Below, piece after piece: positions 27,808-37,307 of a DNA stretch of 64,000 nucleotides. Each line of letters begins with the position of its first letter. The stretch's first letter is position 1. Made by a program: the position numbers and the translations under genes. The stretch is taken from positions 1 through 64,000 of the forward strand of contig MPMV01000014.1 in the NCBI GenBank assembly GCA_002238685.1, read 5' to 3'. The stretch comes from a bacterium EF100-94H03 bin56. Its GTDB lineage: Bacteria; Pseudomonadota; Alphaproteobacteria; SP197. The notes under the pieces are model-generated. The model worked only from the letters and a program-made list of their open reading frames with translations, was not told where the DNA came from and did no database searches.

Positions 27808-29066
27808 TGGCCGATATCCGCAATTACGCCGCTGTGACCGCCGCGTACTGGGCTTTCACCCTGACCGACGGCGCTTTGCGGATGTTGGTTCTGTTGCATT
27901 TCCACAAGTTGGGATTCAGCCCACTTGACCTGGCCTTTATGTTCCTGCTTTACGAAGCGATGGGCATCGTCACCAATCTGTTCGGCGGATGGATCGGGGC
28001 GCGGTTCGGACTGAAGGTGACCCTGTTCGCGGGACTGGCCATCCAGATCATCGCGCTTTCTGCCCTTTCGGTGGTTGAGCCCGAATGGACGCTGGCGCTT
28101 TCCGTCGCTTACGTGATGGGTGCTCAGGCTCTCTCCGGCGTGGCCAAGGACCTCACCAAGATGAGTTCCAAGAGTGCCGTGAAGCTCGTGGTCAAGGAAG
28201 AGGGACACGGCCTTCTGTTCAAGTGGGTTGCGTTGCTCACGGGGTCCAAGAACGCCCTCAAGGGCGTTGGCTTCTTTCTTGGGGGTGTGTTGCTGTCCTG
28301 GTTGGGGTTCCAGGTGGCGTTGTGGTCGATGGCCGGCATGTTGGCCGTTGTGCTTGTCCTCGCGCTGGCGGTGGTGCGAGGCGAGTTGGGCAAGGCGAAG
28401 GATAAAATCCTGGGCAAGGACCTGTTTTCCAAGACCCGTGAAATCAACTACCTGTCGGCGGCTCGCATCTTTCTGTTTGCTTCCCGCGATATCTGGTTCG
28501 TCGTTGGTGTGCCGGTGTTTCTCTACAGCACGTTCGGGTGGTCGTTCGACCAGGTCGGTGCGTTCATGGCCGCTTGGGTGGTGGGATATGGGATTGTTCA
28601 GGCAAGTGTGCCGAAATTCCTGCGCCGAACGACGGGAGCAGAATCTGGGGCGTTGGCTGCGAAGAAATGGGGCGCACTGCTGGCCTTGATCCCGGCCCTA
28701 ATCGCCTTGGGGGTCAGTCCGGAACTTCTTGAGACTGTCGGGATCTTGGTCGGCCCTGATATGACGCCGCTCATTCTTGTTGGCGGATTGCTGATCTTCG
28801 GTGTGGTGTTCGCTGTGAACTCGTCAGTGCATTCCTATCTGATTGTCGCCTATTCGGACCATGACAAGGTGGCGCTAAACGTCGGATTTTATTACATGGC
28901 TAATGCCATCGGACGCCTCGGCGGTACATTGTTGTCTGGCCTGGTCTATCAGGCTGGGGGGCTCGTTGCCTGCCTTTGGATGTCAGGGGGGTTGATTTTG
29001 GCAGCCGTGCTGCTGACCTTGCCATTGGATCATCGCCCACAGGTTTCCTCGGGCCATGCGGCATAA
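27807..29066 (+). CDS. arsJ: Organoarsenical exporter (MFS)
   Basis: ArsJ is an MFS permease that extrudes 1-arseno-3-phosphoglycerate, the unstable product of the neighbouring GAPDH, so that the pair confers arsenate resistance without arsenate reductase. The 419-residue protein starts [20 protein letters not shown], typical of ArsJ, with about 12 helices. The loop MSSKSAVKLVVKEEGHGLLF near residue 120 is also characteristic. The start codon shares a base with the GAPDH stop. The gene looks intact, so this branch of resistance may still work. Confidence 0.93.
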   Translation: MADIRNYAAVTAAYWAFTLTDGALRMLVLLHFHKLGFSPLDLAFMFLLYEAMGIVTNLFGGWIGARFGLKVTLFAGLAIQIIALSALSVVEPEWTLALSVAYVMGAQALSGVAKDLTKMSSKSAVKLVVKEEGHGLLFKWVALLTGSKNALKGVGFFLGGVLLSWLGFQVALWSMAGMLAVVLVLALAVVRGELGKAKDKILGKDLFSKTREINYLSAARIFLFASRDIWFVVGVPVFLYSTFGWSFDQVGAFMAAWVVGYGIVQASVPKFLRRTTGAESGALAAKKWGALLALIPALIALGVSPELLETVGILVGPDMTPLILVGGLLIFGVVFAVNSSVHSYLIVAYSDHDKVALNVGFYYMANAIGRLGGTLLSGLVYQAGGLVACLWMSGGLILAAVLLTLPLDHRPQVSSGHAA

Positions 29067-29091
29067 ATGGAGGTGGTGCGGGAAACCGCTT

Positions 29092-29823
29092 TCAAGTCTC
29101 CCGCGCGAACCAGCGGATCCGCCCGATGATGTTGACCTCGTCCGCCGTCCGTTCGTAGGCGCTGTAGAAGGTGTTGTCCGGGATTACCCGAACCTTGGGC
29201 GGATCATCGTTGGGGATGTTCTCGAGCCGCTTGGCGACTAGCCCCATTCCGTCGAACAGGACAAAGATACCTGGCGGGGTGGGAGACTTCCGCGACAGAT
29301 CGACGAGCACGACGTCGCCGGAATGCAGGGCGGGCCGTCGTCATTCGAGCTCGGCGTCGAGGCGACCCGGACCGAGCCCGCCAACGACGCCGGGACGGAG
29401 CCCGAGCGCGGGATCGCGATCCGGTTCAAGCTCGGCGTCCGGTTCTGATGGGCGACGGTGGCCGGTGACCGGTCGAGAGCGGGACGTGGCGAAGGAGGCG
29501 TTCGTGCTGGCCGACTGGTGGGCCGGCAAGTTGTAGCAGATGATGTGAGAATGTCGGTCTCGGTAGTTGCGAGCCCACGCTGCCACCGAGACCGACAACT
29601 CGCGCGGCAGCGTCCCGATGTCCTTTGTCGCAACCCGTTCGAGGATGGCGCCGAGGTCGCCGGGAGTGCGCGTGGCCAGATTCGGGATGCCAACCGCTGC
29701 CTCGGCAAGGCGCTTGAACTTGCGCCGGACGATGTCCGCGATCCGGAGCCGGTCGCTGGCGTGTTCGGTTCTCAATCTTGTCCTGTGCGGGGTGCCGTGC
29801 TGGTGGAAGGGGCGATCTGTCAC
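29092..29823 (-). pseudogene. S24/LexA-like phage repressor pseudogene
   Basis: The last 80 residues (HSGDVVLVDLSRKSPTPPGI, then LFDGMGLVAKRLENIPND and YERTADEVNIIGRIRWFAR) are the C-terminal catalytic fold of an S24-peptidase repressor. Directly upstream, in the same frame, is a TGA at 29343-29341. Beyond it the frame is open to a GTG at 29823, giving 160 residues with a possible degenerate helix-turn-helix (DRLRIADIVRRKFKRLAEAA) and a low-complexity middle that does not match the family. The gene is therefore broken. It points to a former prophage or integrative element next to the arsenic genes. Confidence 0.65.
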
Positions 29824-30461
29824 TCGATGAGGTAGGCGTGCTCCACGAGCCGGGTGACGCCACGCTTGCGCAGGTCCGAGCGGCCGATGATGTCTTCCTC
29901 CCCCAGGTGCCGTACCCGGCGTCGCTCGTCAAAAAGCGCCCGCACTTCCGGTTCGGCCACCGGGAAGGGGGGACCGTCGATCTCGTGTTCGGGGTAGACC
30001 ATGGAGATCAGGAGTATCGGAGCTTCGAAGAGTTCGCCGAGGCGCCGCGCGTAGCGTTGCCGCATGTCGGGCGGCACGGCGACAAGAGCGGCCCGGTCAT
30101 AGACGGCCTTGACGCCCTCGAGGTCGGCGGCGTCGAGCGTGAAGAAGTCCCCCGCGAACAGGCGGAAACCGGGACTTTCGAGGACGGAATGGCGGCGGTG
30201 CCGCGTCTCGGTGAAGTCGCGGCCGTGAGCCTCCAGGAACGTGCGCCCGGCAATGGGGCTGAGGTCGACGCCGAGAACGTGGAGGCCGCGTTCATGGAGC
30301 CACCACATGTCCTCCGCCTTCCCGCACAACGGCACGAAAACGCTGTCCCCGGGCCGCAGTTCCAGACAATTGAAGTGGCGCTTGAGCGCCGCGTTGACCA
30401 CGCCCTCGTGCCAGGGGGTGCTGCCCTCCTGCCAGCGCTCCAGCCAGAACTCTTCCTTCAT
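29820..30461 (-). CDS. tpm: Thiopurine S-methyltransferase-type SAM methyltransferase
   Basis: This 213-residue enzyme starts at ATG 30461 (MKEEFWLERWQEGSTPWHEG), the standard TPMT beginning; the upstream frame is shadow. SAM-binding motif I is VFVPLCGKAEDMWWLHERG near residue 45, followed by VLGVDLSPIA. Bacterial TPMTs methylate thiols and can methylate selenium or tellurium oxyanions to volatile forms. Proximity to the arsenic genes suggests a metalloid-detoxification role, which is inference. Its stop overlaps the repressor pseudogene. Confidence 0.9.
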   Translation of the reverse strand: MKEEFWLERWQEGSTPWHEGVVNAALKRHFNCLELRPGDSVFVPLCGKAEDMWWLHERGLHVLGVDLSPIAGRTFLEAHGRDFTETRHRRHSVLESPGFRLFAGDFFTLDAADLEGVKAVYDRAALVAVPPDMRQRYARRLGELFEAPILLISMVYPEHEIDGPPFPVAEPEVRALFDERRRVRHLGEEDIIGRSDLRKRGVTRLVEHAYLIE

Positions 30462-30572
30462 GGTTCGGTCCCTCCGGCGCCCGCAAGCCGTCGTTCCCGG
30501 AGAATCCCGGCAGAGCGGGGCGTGCGCCGGGCAACAGGAGCCGGATCGGCGGTGAGCATTGTCTGCCCGCAA

Positions 30573-31652
30573 TCAGAAGACGATGACGTTGCGCAGGGCC
30601 TCGCCGCGCTTGACGGCGGCGATGGCCTCGTTGATCTCGTCGAGGGGATAGGTGCGGGTGATGAGTTCATCGAGCTTGAGCCGGCCCTCACAGTAGAGAT
30701 CGACCAGTCTCGGCACATCCACCCGGAGCCGGGTCGAGCCCATTTTCGAGCCGAGAATGTTCTGGCCGGTGCCGGCAATGGCCTGGGTTTCGAAGGCGGA
30801 GGTCTCACCAACCGCCGGCAGGCCGACGATGACCGCCGTGCCGCCCGGACGGATCACGTCCATCGCCTCTTCCATGGCCCGGGCATTGCCGACGGTGATG
30901 AAGGCGTAATCGGCCCCGCGGCCACCCGTCAGGCGTCGCACCGCTGCGCCGACATCGCCCTGGGCGCCGTTCACCGTCGCCGTGGCGCCGAAGGAGAGAG
31001 CCGATTCGAGCTTCTCTTCGAGGACATCCACGGCGATGACCTGGCGGGCACCGCAGATGGCCGCCCCCTGGATACTGTTGAGACCGACACCCCCGGCACC
31101 GATGACGACGACGCTGCAGCCGGCGGGAATTCGCGCCGTCCCGGCCACGGCGCCAAACCCGGTGATGACGCCGCAGGCGAGAAGCGAGGCACTCTCAAGG
31201 GGCATGGACCGCGGCACCGCCACCACCTGTGAATGGTGCACGACAACCTCTTCAGCAAAGCCGCCGGTGCGCAGGCCCTGGAGCACCGGCGTGCCGCTCT
31301 TCGTGTGCAAGCGTCCCTTGCGGTCCACGGGGAACTCTGCCTCGCACAGGTAGGGCATGCCCTGGTCGCAATAGAAGCAGTTGCCGCAGGATCGGATCAG
31401 GGTCACGATCACGGGGTCGCCAACCCCGGGAGAGTCGACCCCCGGTCCTGCCTGGACCACCTCACCGGCCGCCTCGTGGCCGTAGACCGCCGGCAGCGTG
31501 CCGCCCCAGGCCCCTTCCGCGTAGTGGATGTCGCTGTGACAGATGGCGCAGGCGGCGATCTTCACGCGAAGTTCGCCGTCCTGCGGTGGATCAAGATCAA
31601 GATCCTCGATAACCAGAGGCTCGCCAAAGGCGCGGCACACGGCTGCCCTCAT
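30573..31652 (-). CDS. Zinc-dependent alcohol dehydrogenase (MDR family), second copy
   Basis: This 359-residue zinc alcohol dehydrogenase has the same layout as the one at 15.4 kb: catalytic zinc motif CAICHSDIHY and GHEAAGEVV, structural zinc CGNCFYCDQGMPYLC, and Rossmann motif VIGAGGVGLNSIQGA. The two share the pattern GSKMGSTRLRVDVPR / GSNMGSNHFRVDMPR near the C-terminus but are clearly diverged, so they are old paralogues and not a recent duplication. The substrate is unknown. It may be transcribed with the downstream methyltransferase. Confidence 0.88.
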   Translation of the reverse strand: MRAAVCRAFGEPLVIEDLDLDPPQDGELRVKIAACAICHSDIHYAEGAWGGTLPAVYGHEAAGEVVQAGPGVDSPGVGDPVIVTLIRSCGNCFYCDQGMPYLCEAEFPVDRKGRLHTKSGTPVLQGLRTGGFAEEVVVHHSQVVAVPRSMPLESASLLACGVITGFGAVAGTARIPAGCSVVVIGAGGVGLNSIQGAAICGARQVIAVDVLEEKLESALSFGATATVNGAQGDVGAAVRRLTGGRGADYAFITVGNARAMEEAMDVIRPGGTAVIVGLPAVGETSAFETQAIAGTGQNILGSKMGSTRLRVDVPRLVDLYCEGRLKLDELITRTYPLDEINEAIAAVKRGEALRNVIVF

Positions 31653-31676
31653 GACGTGGTCCCCTCGTGACGAACC

Positions 31677-32768
31677 TCACGCCCCGGCGCGGACCTCCTG
31701 ATAGAGGTTCTCGTACTTGCTCTCGAACTCCGGTTCGAGAGCCGGGAAGAAGATCGTGTTGGCGATCAGCGACTCCGGATCGGCAAAGCCGAGCTGGTCG
31801 AGGCGCTCCTGGGGCACCAGGTCGTAGGCCGCGAGATTGGCGCTGCCGTAGCCGTAGTTGTCGATCAGCCAGGCCCCCGATTCCGCAGAGATCCAGGCGT
31901 CGATGTAGGTGTAGACGGCCTCGAGGTCCGTCGCGTCCTTGTGGATGATGAAGCCCGACCCCCAGGCGAAGATCCCTTCCTTGGGCACCATGTATCCCAC
32001 GGGAATGTTCTCGTTCTGCAGGTTCACGAAGGACTGGTTCCACGAGTAGGCGGCGACGATCTCGCCAGCGGCAATGGCCTGTTCCATCAGCGTGACGTCG
32101 GACCAGTAGAAGCGTGTCAGGTCGCGCTGTTTCTCCATCAGCTTCTGGACCTCGACAAGCTGGTCATCCGACAGCGTCCAGAGGTTGTCGTACCCCGCCA
32201 CCAGGGCCGATACGGCGACGGTCGCAGCCGACGTGTCATACCAGGCGAGGCGATTCTTGTAGCGCTCGTCGTAGAGAATCTGCCAGGTATTCTCCTCCAG
32301 ATACTCCTCGGCAACGAGGTCGGTGCGATAGATCAGAGACGAGTTGCCGAACTCGGCGGGCACGAACCAGCGGGTGCCGTCAATGATGGAGCCGTCGATG
32401 TCGGCGATGCCCGGCGCGATGGTCGACCAGTTGGAAAGACGGCCGGTGTCGATCGGCTGGATCAGTCCGGCATCGTAGTACCGCTGGATCATGTAGTTCC
32501 CGGGATGGATGAAGTCCGGGGCGAAGCCGGCACGGATCTTCTCGAAGGACTCGTCGTCCGAAGCAATGTAGCTGAACTCGGGCGGGCCACCGTACTTGTC
32601 GATGTAACCACCCATCAGCTCGGGCAGATCGTAACCGGCCCACGTATGACCGGAGACTTCCCCGGCGGCACGGGCGTTGCGCGACAGGATGGGCCAGCTC
32701 ACGACGCCTACGCCGACCGCCGCCATCGCCTTTGCCAGTTCCCGCCTGTTCATGGTCAGGTTCTTCAT
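31677..32768 (-). CDS. Periplasmic polyamine-type ABC binding protein (orphan)
   Basis: This 363-residue PotD-like solute-binding protein has a near-perfect AGGAGG site ahead of ATG 32768. The N-terminus MKNLTMNRRELAKAMAAVGV has an Arg pair before a hydrophobic core, resembling a Tat signal, with likely cleavage after ARA. The mature protein shows the family segments YIDKYGGPPEFSYIAS and IPVGYMVPKEGIFAWGSGF. No permease or ATPase gene is adjacent, so it either serves a transporter encoded elsewhere or works with the downstream dehydrogenase. The ligand is likely a small amine or amino acid derivative. Confidence 0.85.
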   Translation of the reverse strand: MKNLTMNRRELAKAMAAVGVGVVSWPILSRNARAAGEVSGHTWAGYDLPELMGGYIDKYGGPPEFSYIASDDESFEKIRAGFAPDFIHPGNYMIQRYYDAGLIQPIDTGRLSNWSTIAPGIADIDGSIIDGTRWFVPAEFGNSSLIYRTDLVAEEYLEENTWQILYDERYKNRLAWYDTSAATVAVSALVAGYDNLWTLSDDQLVEVQKLMEKQRDLTRFYWSDVTLMEQAIAAGEIVAAYSWNQSFVNLQNENIPVGYMVPKEGIFAWGSGFIIHKDATDLEAVYTYIDAWISAESGAWLIDNYGYGSANLAAYDLVPQERLDQLGFADPESLIANTIFFPALEPEFESKYENLYQEVRAGA

Positions 32769-32847
32769 GATCGTCCTCCTCAAGTTCTGGATCACATGCG
32801 GCTTGCAGTCATTCCCTGCAACGGTTCCTGCATGGCTGTCGCAAACC

Positions 32848-32922
32848 TGGAGCGGGCGATGGGATTCGAACCCACGACCCCAACCTTGGCAAGGTTGTGC
32901 TCTACCCCTGAGCTACGCCCGC
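32848..32922 (-). tRNA. tRNA-Gly (GCC)
   Basis: The minus strand reads GCGGGCGTAGCTCAGGGGTA at the 5' end, an anticodon loop CTTGCCAAG with anticodon GCC, the T-loop GGTTCGAATCC and an encoded CCA. The seven-base acceptor stem GCGGGCG pairs with CGCCCGC. The cloverleaf is complete at 75 bases. Confidence 0.97.
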
Positions 32923-32968
32923 CCGGTCACAAGCCGGAACGCATCCCTACACCACGGCCGCCGGTGGC

Positions 32969-33054
32969 CGCAAGCACATTGAGCGGGGAGGGGCACGGAT
33001 CGAGAAATCACCCGGACCGGATCGGTGAACGCAAGCACATTGCGCGGGGGAGGG
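32969..33054 (+). repeat. Short direct repeat next to tRNA-Gly
   Basis: Two near-copies of CGCAAGCACATTG(A/C)GCGGGG(G)AGGG lie at about 32969-32992 and 33030-33053, 61 bases apart, between the tRNA gene and the next coding region. They are too few for an array and are not part of a gene. Confidence 0.5.
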
Positions 33055-33067
33055 CAGTGAGGCGAAG

Positions 33068-33952
33068 ATGGGACGAGAGGCAAGCTCCGGAGTGCCGCCT
33101 GTGACCGCTGCCAGATCGAGACGCAGTTTCATCTTCATGCCCGGCCTCAAACCCGGGATGTTCCCCAAGGCGGTCTCGTCGGGCGCCGATATCGTATGCA
33201 TCGATCTCGAGGACGCGATCCATCCGCGCGACAAGGCGAGTGCGCGGGAGCGCACGTTCGAACTCCTGGCGTCGCTCCCCGAGTCAGGCGTCACCGAGAT
33301 CGTGCTCAGGATCAACTCCCTTGCCTCGAGCGAGGGCCTCAAGGACCTCGGCGCCGTGATCGATGCCGGCCGGTGCGGCCCTCCCTCCCTGATGCTCCCC
33401 AAGGTGGCCAACCGGGAGCAGGTCGCCCTCGTTGCCGACCACCTCGATGCGGCCGGTCTCGATACCACGCTGCACGTCATCATCGAATCGGCCGAAGGAC
33501 TGGAGAACGCCGCCGCCATTGCCGGATCGGGTTCGCGGCTGCAGTCACTCTTCTTCGGCGCCATCGACTATTCCTCCGACATCGGGGCCAGCAACACCTG
33601 GGAGGCGATGCTTTTTGCGCGTTCCAGGGTCGTTCAGGCGGCGGCCCTGGCCGGTCTTGACGCCATCGATGTTCCCTGGCTCGACCTTGACGACATGGCC
33701 GGCATGAAGGCCGAAGCCGAGGCGAGCCGGGCAACCGGTTTCGTCGGCAAGGGAGCCATTCACCCTCGCCAGATTCCTGTCATTCACGAAGTGTTCAGCC
33801 CGTCACCAGGTGAAATCGAGGAAGCGCGCCGTATCGTGGAGGCCTTTGACGAGGCCGCCACGGGTCTGGTGGTGATCGATGGCAAGCTCATCGAAAGGCC
33901 CGTGCTGCGGGCCATGGAACGCGTTCTCGAACAAGCCAGACGCATGGACTGA
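33068..33952 (+). CDS. HpcH/HpaI aldolase, citrate lyase beta-like (CitE family)
   Basis: This 294-residue TIM-barrel protein has the CitE-like segments RRSFIFMPGLKPGMF near residue 17, DIVCIDLEDAIHPRDK near residue 43 (metal-binding Glu and Asp), LMLPKVANREQV near residue 103 and GFVGKGAIHPRQIPVIH near residue 225. Proteins of this family cleave or form malyl-CoA and citramalyl-CoA type substrates, often outside a citrate lyase complex. No alpha or gamma subunit gene is present, so it is a stand-alone CitE-like lyase. The exact substrate is not known. Confidence 0.88.
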   Translation: MGREASSGVPPVTAARSRRSFIFMPGLKPGMFPKAVSSGADIVCIDLEDAIHPRDKASARERTFELLASLPESGVTEIVLRINSLASSEGLKDLGAVIDAGRCGPPSLMLPKVANREQVALVADHLDAAGLDTTLHVIIESAEGLENAAAIAGSGSRLQSLFFGAIDYSSDIGASNTWEAMLFARSRVVQAAALAGLDAIDVPWLDLDDMAGMKAEAEASRATGFVGKGAIHPRQIPVIHEVFSPSPGEIEEARRIVEAFDEAATGLVVIDGKLIERPVLRAMERVLEQARRMD

Positions 33953-34006
33953 ATTCGGCCCGGGGGCGGGCCACATAATGAGGCGAACTGATCAGGGAGT
34001 GACCCC

Positions 34007-34636
34007 ATGGCCGCAGAGATCGTGTTCTACACCCATCCCATGTCGCGGGGACGGATCGTGCGCTGGATGCTGGAAGAAATCGGTATCGACTACACCACCG
34101 AAATCATCGAGTACGGGCGTCCGATGAAGTCCCCCGACTACCTCGCGATCAATCCCATGGGCAAGATTCCGGCACTCAGGCACGGGCCCGCGGTCGTCAC
34201 GGAAGCGGCGGCCATCTGCGCCTACCTTGCCGATGCCTTCCCCGAGGCCGGTCTGGCGCCCCCTCCGGGTGCACGCGGTCCCTACTACCGGTGGCTCTTC
34301 TTCGGCGCCGGACCGCTCGAAGCGTCCACCACGAACCGGCACTTCGGGTTCACGGTGCCCGAGGATGGCATCGGCATGATCGGCTACGGCACCTGGGACC
34401 TGGTCATGGACGTCCTGGAACAAACCCTGGCAGGGGGCGGTCATGTCGCCGGCGGGGATTTTTCGGCGGCGGACATCTACGTCGGCTGCCAGATCGGCTG
34501 GGGCATGCAGTACGGTACCGTCGACAAACGCCCGGCCTTCGAGGACTACTGGGCGAGACTGAGCGCCCGGGACGCCTGCCGCCGCGCCAATGCCATCGAT
34601 GACGAGCTGATGGCCGGCCTCAAGGCGCCGTTTTAG
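34007..34636 (+). CDS. Glutathione S-transferase family protein
   Basis: This 209-residue protein has the thioredoxin-like N-terminal domain ([20 protein letters not shown]) with Ser at the usual thiol-activating position, followed by NPMGKIPAL and the glutathione-binding ESAA-like turn [21 protein letters not shown]-terminal helical domain follows. It lies between the lyase and an enolase-superfamily gene, all on the plus strand with short gaps, and may share a transcript with them. Confidence 0.88.
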   Translation: MAAEIVFYTHPMSRGRIVRWMLEEIGIDYTTEIIEYGRPMKSPDYLAINPMGKIPALRHGPAVVTEAAAICAYLADAFPEAGLAPPPGARGPYYRWLFFGAGPLEASTTNRHFGFTVPEDGIGMIGYGTWDLVMDVLEQTLAGGGHVAGGDFSAADIYVGCQIGWGMQYGTVDKRPAFEDYWARLSARDACRRANAIDDELMAGLKAPF

Positions 34637-34644
34637 AACCCGCC

Positions 34645-35751
34645 ATGATCATCACCCGCCTGGAAACGTTCTCCAACCGCTGGGTCGGCTTCGTGAAGGT
34701 GACGACCGATACCGGCGACGAGGGCTGGGGTCAGATGTCGACCTACAACGCCGACATCACGGCCGGGGTCTTCCACCGCCAGATCGCACCCCATGCCCTC
34801 GGGCACGACGCCCGTGACTTTGCCCCACTCATCGACCTGATACCTTTGCGCGAGCACAAGTTTCCGGGATCCTATCTCAGACGCGCCATGGCCGGTCTCG
34901 ATACCGCGCTGTGGGATCTCGCCGGCAAACTCGAGGGCAAGCCGGTCACCGTTCTGATTGGCGGCACACCGGGTCCGTTGCGTGCCTATGCAAGCTCGAT
35001 GAAGCGTCAGATCGGGCCGCGGGACGAGGCCGACCGGCTCTGTCGCCTGCGTGACGAGAAGGGGTTTGATGCCTTCAAGTTCCGGGTTGGTGCCGAGTGC
35101 GGCCGCGACGTGGACGAGTGGCCGGGGCGCACGGAGGAGATTGTACCCGTGGTGTCGCGGGCCCTTGGTGATGGTGTGGCGCGCCTGGTGGATGCCAACT
35201 CCGGTTTTTCCCCGGCGCGGGCCATCGAGGTCGGGTCCATGCTGGAGGGGGAAGGTGTGTCCCACTTCGAGGAGCCGTGCCCCTACTGGGAAATCGACGA
35301 AACGCGTGAGGTGACGCGGGCACTGGCGATCGACGTCACGGGCGGAGAACAGGACTGCGACCTGGCCCAGTGGCGGCGTATCATCGACACCCGTGCTGTC
35401 GATATCGTGCAGCCCGACATCATGTACATGGGCGGGCTGACGCGCACCCTCGACGTGGCCGGCATGGCGGCGTCCGCGGGACTGCCCTGCACGCCGCACT
35501 GCGCCAACCTGACCCTCGTGACCGTCTGCACCATGCATCTTCTGCCCGCCCTCGCCAACGCCGGGAAGTACCTGGAGTTCTCCATCGAGGGCGCTGACTA
35601 CTATCCCTGGCAGCAGGGTCTCTTTGTCGGCGATCCCTTCCGCATCGAGGATGGCAGGGTGACCGTGCCGGATACGCCGGGCTGGGGCGTGGACATTCAC
35701 CCGGACTGGCTGCAGCGGGCCGACTACCAGGAGAGCTCCCTCGAGTCGTGA
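34645..35751 (+). CDS. Mandelate racemase/muconate lactonizing enzyme family protein
   Basis: This 368-residue enolase-superfamily enzyme has metal ligands visible in LVDANSGF (Asp near residue 193), [10 protein letters not shown] (Glu near 218) and GGEQDCDL (Glu near 243), plus a His in TPHCANL near residue 290 that can act as base. The usual K-x-K motif reads FKFRVG, so the second Lys is Arg. These enzymes abstract a proton alpha to a carboxylate, usually as sugar-acid dehydratases or racemases. The substrate cannot be given. It starts eight bases after the transferase stop. Confidence 0.85.
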   Translation: MIITRLETFSNRWVGFVKVTTDTGDEGWGQMSTYNADITAGVFHRQIAPHALGHDARDFAPLIDLIPLREHKFPGSYLRRAMAGLDTALWDLAGKLEGKPVTVLIGGTPGPLRAYASSMKRQIGPRDEADRLCRLRDEKGFDAFKFRVGAECGRDVDEWPGRTEEIVPVVSRALGDGVARLVDANSGFSPARAIEVGSMLEGEGVSHFEEPCPYWEIDETREVTRALAIDVTGGEQDCDLAQWRRIIDTRAVDIVQPDIMYMGGLTRTLDVAGMAASAGLPCTPHCANLTLVTVCTMHLLPALANAGKYLEFSIEGADYYPWQQGLFVGDPFRIEDGRVTVPDTPGWGVDIHPDWLQRADYQESSLES

Positions 35752-35930
35752 TCCGAACGGGGTGCCGGAAGATCGTCGACGAAGCGGTCGAAACCGGCAA
35801 CGAAGGCCGCGGGATCCTCACCGGCCTGGCGCGGCGCCAAGTCCTCGGGAGCACCCCTGATCTCAACAGGGCGCCTCGGGGCAGTTGCCGGCACGTGTAT
35901 CCGGCGCATGCAGGCCTTCAACGTCGACAA
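35724..35930 (-). CDS. Small hypothetical protein, antisense to gap
   Basis: This 68-codon minus-strand frame ends inside the 3' end of the racemase-family gene. From about residue 27 ([20 protein letters not shown]) the codons are strongly GC at third positions, as in real genes of this window. A second Met at 35909 is an alternative start. No family is recognised. It is acidic and soluble with no membrane segment. Convergent placement and short length keep this tentative. Confidence 0.35.
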   Translation of the reverse strand: MSTLKACMRRIHVPATAPRRPVEIRGAPEDLAPRQAGEDPAAFVAGFDRFVDDLPAPRSDHDSRELSW

Positions 35931-35959
35931 CCTGCCGGCCGGACCATAGGGTCACCGCC

Positions 35960-37300
35960 ATGAGAACGTGGATCAGGTCGCCGCTGGCAATTCTCGCCGA
36001 TGACTGCGAGGGCGGTGTCGTCGTCGAGGATGAGAGGATCGTCGAGTGCCTGTCACGGGGCAGCGCTCCGTCGTGTGCATGTGACGGTATCTTCGATGCC
36101 TCCCGGCACGTGGTCCTGCCGGGACTGGTCAATGCCCATCACCACTTCTACCAGACGCTGACGCGAGCTCTCGCCCTCGATCGCGGCCTCTTCGACTGGC
36201 TGCAGGCGCTCTATCCCGTCTGGACGCACCTTGATCCCCACCACCTCGACTGTGCGGCCCGCCTGGCGCTGGCGGAACTGCTGCTGTCGGGAACCACGAC
36301 GGCGGCAGACCATCACTACGTCTTTCCCGCCGGCCTCGCGCAAGCGATCGACATCGAGGCCGGCGCGGCGCGGTCCCTGGGAGTGCGGGTGACCCTGACG
36401 CGGGGATCGATGAATCTCGCCGAGGAGGATGGAGGCTTGCCGCCGCGGAGCATTGTCGAGGACCGCGACGCCATTCTCGCAGACAGCGAACGGGTGATCG
36501 ACACCCTGCACGACGCGACCGAGGGAGCCCTCGTGCAGATTGCGCTGGCGCCCTGTTCCCCCTTTTCCGTCACCCCCGACATCATGCGCGAGACGGCGGA
36601 TCTGGCGGAAGAGAAGGGGGTCCGTCTCCACACCCATCTCGGTGAAACCCTGGACGAGAACCGTTTCTGTGAACAGACCTTCGGGTGCCGTCCGCTCGAC
36701 CATGTCGAGAGCCTGGGTTGGTTGACCGGACGGGCGTGGTTTGCCCACGGAATCCACTTCACCGATGACGAGATCTCAAGGGTGGGCAGGGCCGGTGCCG
36801 GCATCGCTCACTGCCCGGGATCCAACATGATCCTGGGATCGGGGCTGTGCCGCGCGCCTGAACTCGAGGAGGCCGGATCTCCCGTGGGCATCGGTGTCGA
36901 TGGTTCGGCTTCCCAGGATGCGTCGAACATGATCCAGGAAGTGCGCCTGGCGCTTCAGGTTGAACGCCTGCGCTATGGAGCCTCCAGGGTCAGCCACAAG
37001 GATGTGCTGCGCTGGGCAACGCAAGGCTCCGCCGCATGCCTGGGACGCGACGACATTGGCCGGATTGAAAAGGGACGCCAGGCCGATCTGGCCCTCTTCA
37101 CGCTGGATGAACCGCGGTTCTCCGGGGCCCACGATCCGCTGGCTGCACTGGTGCTGTGCGGCGCCCACCGGGCCGACCGGGTCATGGTGGCGGGCCGGTG
37201 GCGGGTCATCGACGGCGCCGTCGTCGGCCTCGATCTCGAACGTCTGATGGCGCAACACGACGAGGCGGCCCGCTCACTGCTGCGCGCGGCCGACGTCTGA
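35960..37300 (+). CDS. 8-Oxoguanine deaminase-like amidohydrolase
   Basis: This 446-residue amidohydrolase-superfamily protein starts at ATG 35960 (MRTWIRSPLAILADDCEGGV). The metal sites are NAHHHFYQTLTRA near residue 62, HTHLGETLDE near residue 225, the His of FAHGIHFTDDE near residue 262 and the Asp of GVDGSASQDASNMIQE near residue 312. The N-terminal sequence and the DASN-type loop match the group of bacterial 8-oxoguanine deaminases, which convert 8-oxoguanine to uric acid and ammonia. Related enzymes act on other aminopurines or triazines, so the substrate is probable but not proven. Confidence 0.85.
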   Translation: MRTWIRSPLAILADDCEGGVVVEDERIVECLSRGSAPSCACDGIFDASRHVVLPGLVNAHHHFYQTLTRALALDRGLFDWLQALYPVWTHLDPHHLDCAARLALAELLLSGTTTAADHHYVFPAGLAQAIDIEAGAARSLGVRVTLTRGSMNLAEEDGGLPPRSIVEDRDAILADSERVIDTLHDATEGALVQIALAPCSPFSVTPDIMRETADLAEEKGVRLHTHLGETLDENRFCEQTFGCRPLDHVESLGWLTGRAWFAHGIHFTDDEISRVGRAGAGIAHCPGSNMILGSGLCRAPELEEAGSPVGIGVDGSASQDASNMIQEVRLALQVERLRYGASRVSHKDVLRWATQGSAACLGRDDIGRIEKGRQADLALFTLDEPRFSGAHDPLAALVLCGAHRADRVMVAGRWRVIDGAVVGLDLERLMAQHDEAARSLLRAADV

Positions 37301-37307
37301 GGCCGTC

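Noticed and set aside
15425..31652. The two alcohol dehydrogenase genes as ends of a recent duplication
   Set aside because: They differ throughout and their neighbours are unrelated.
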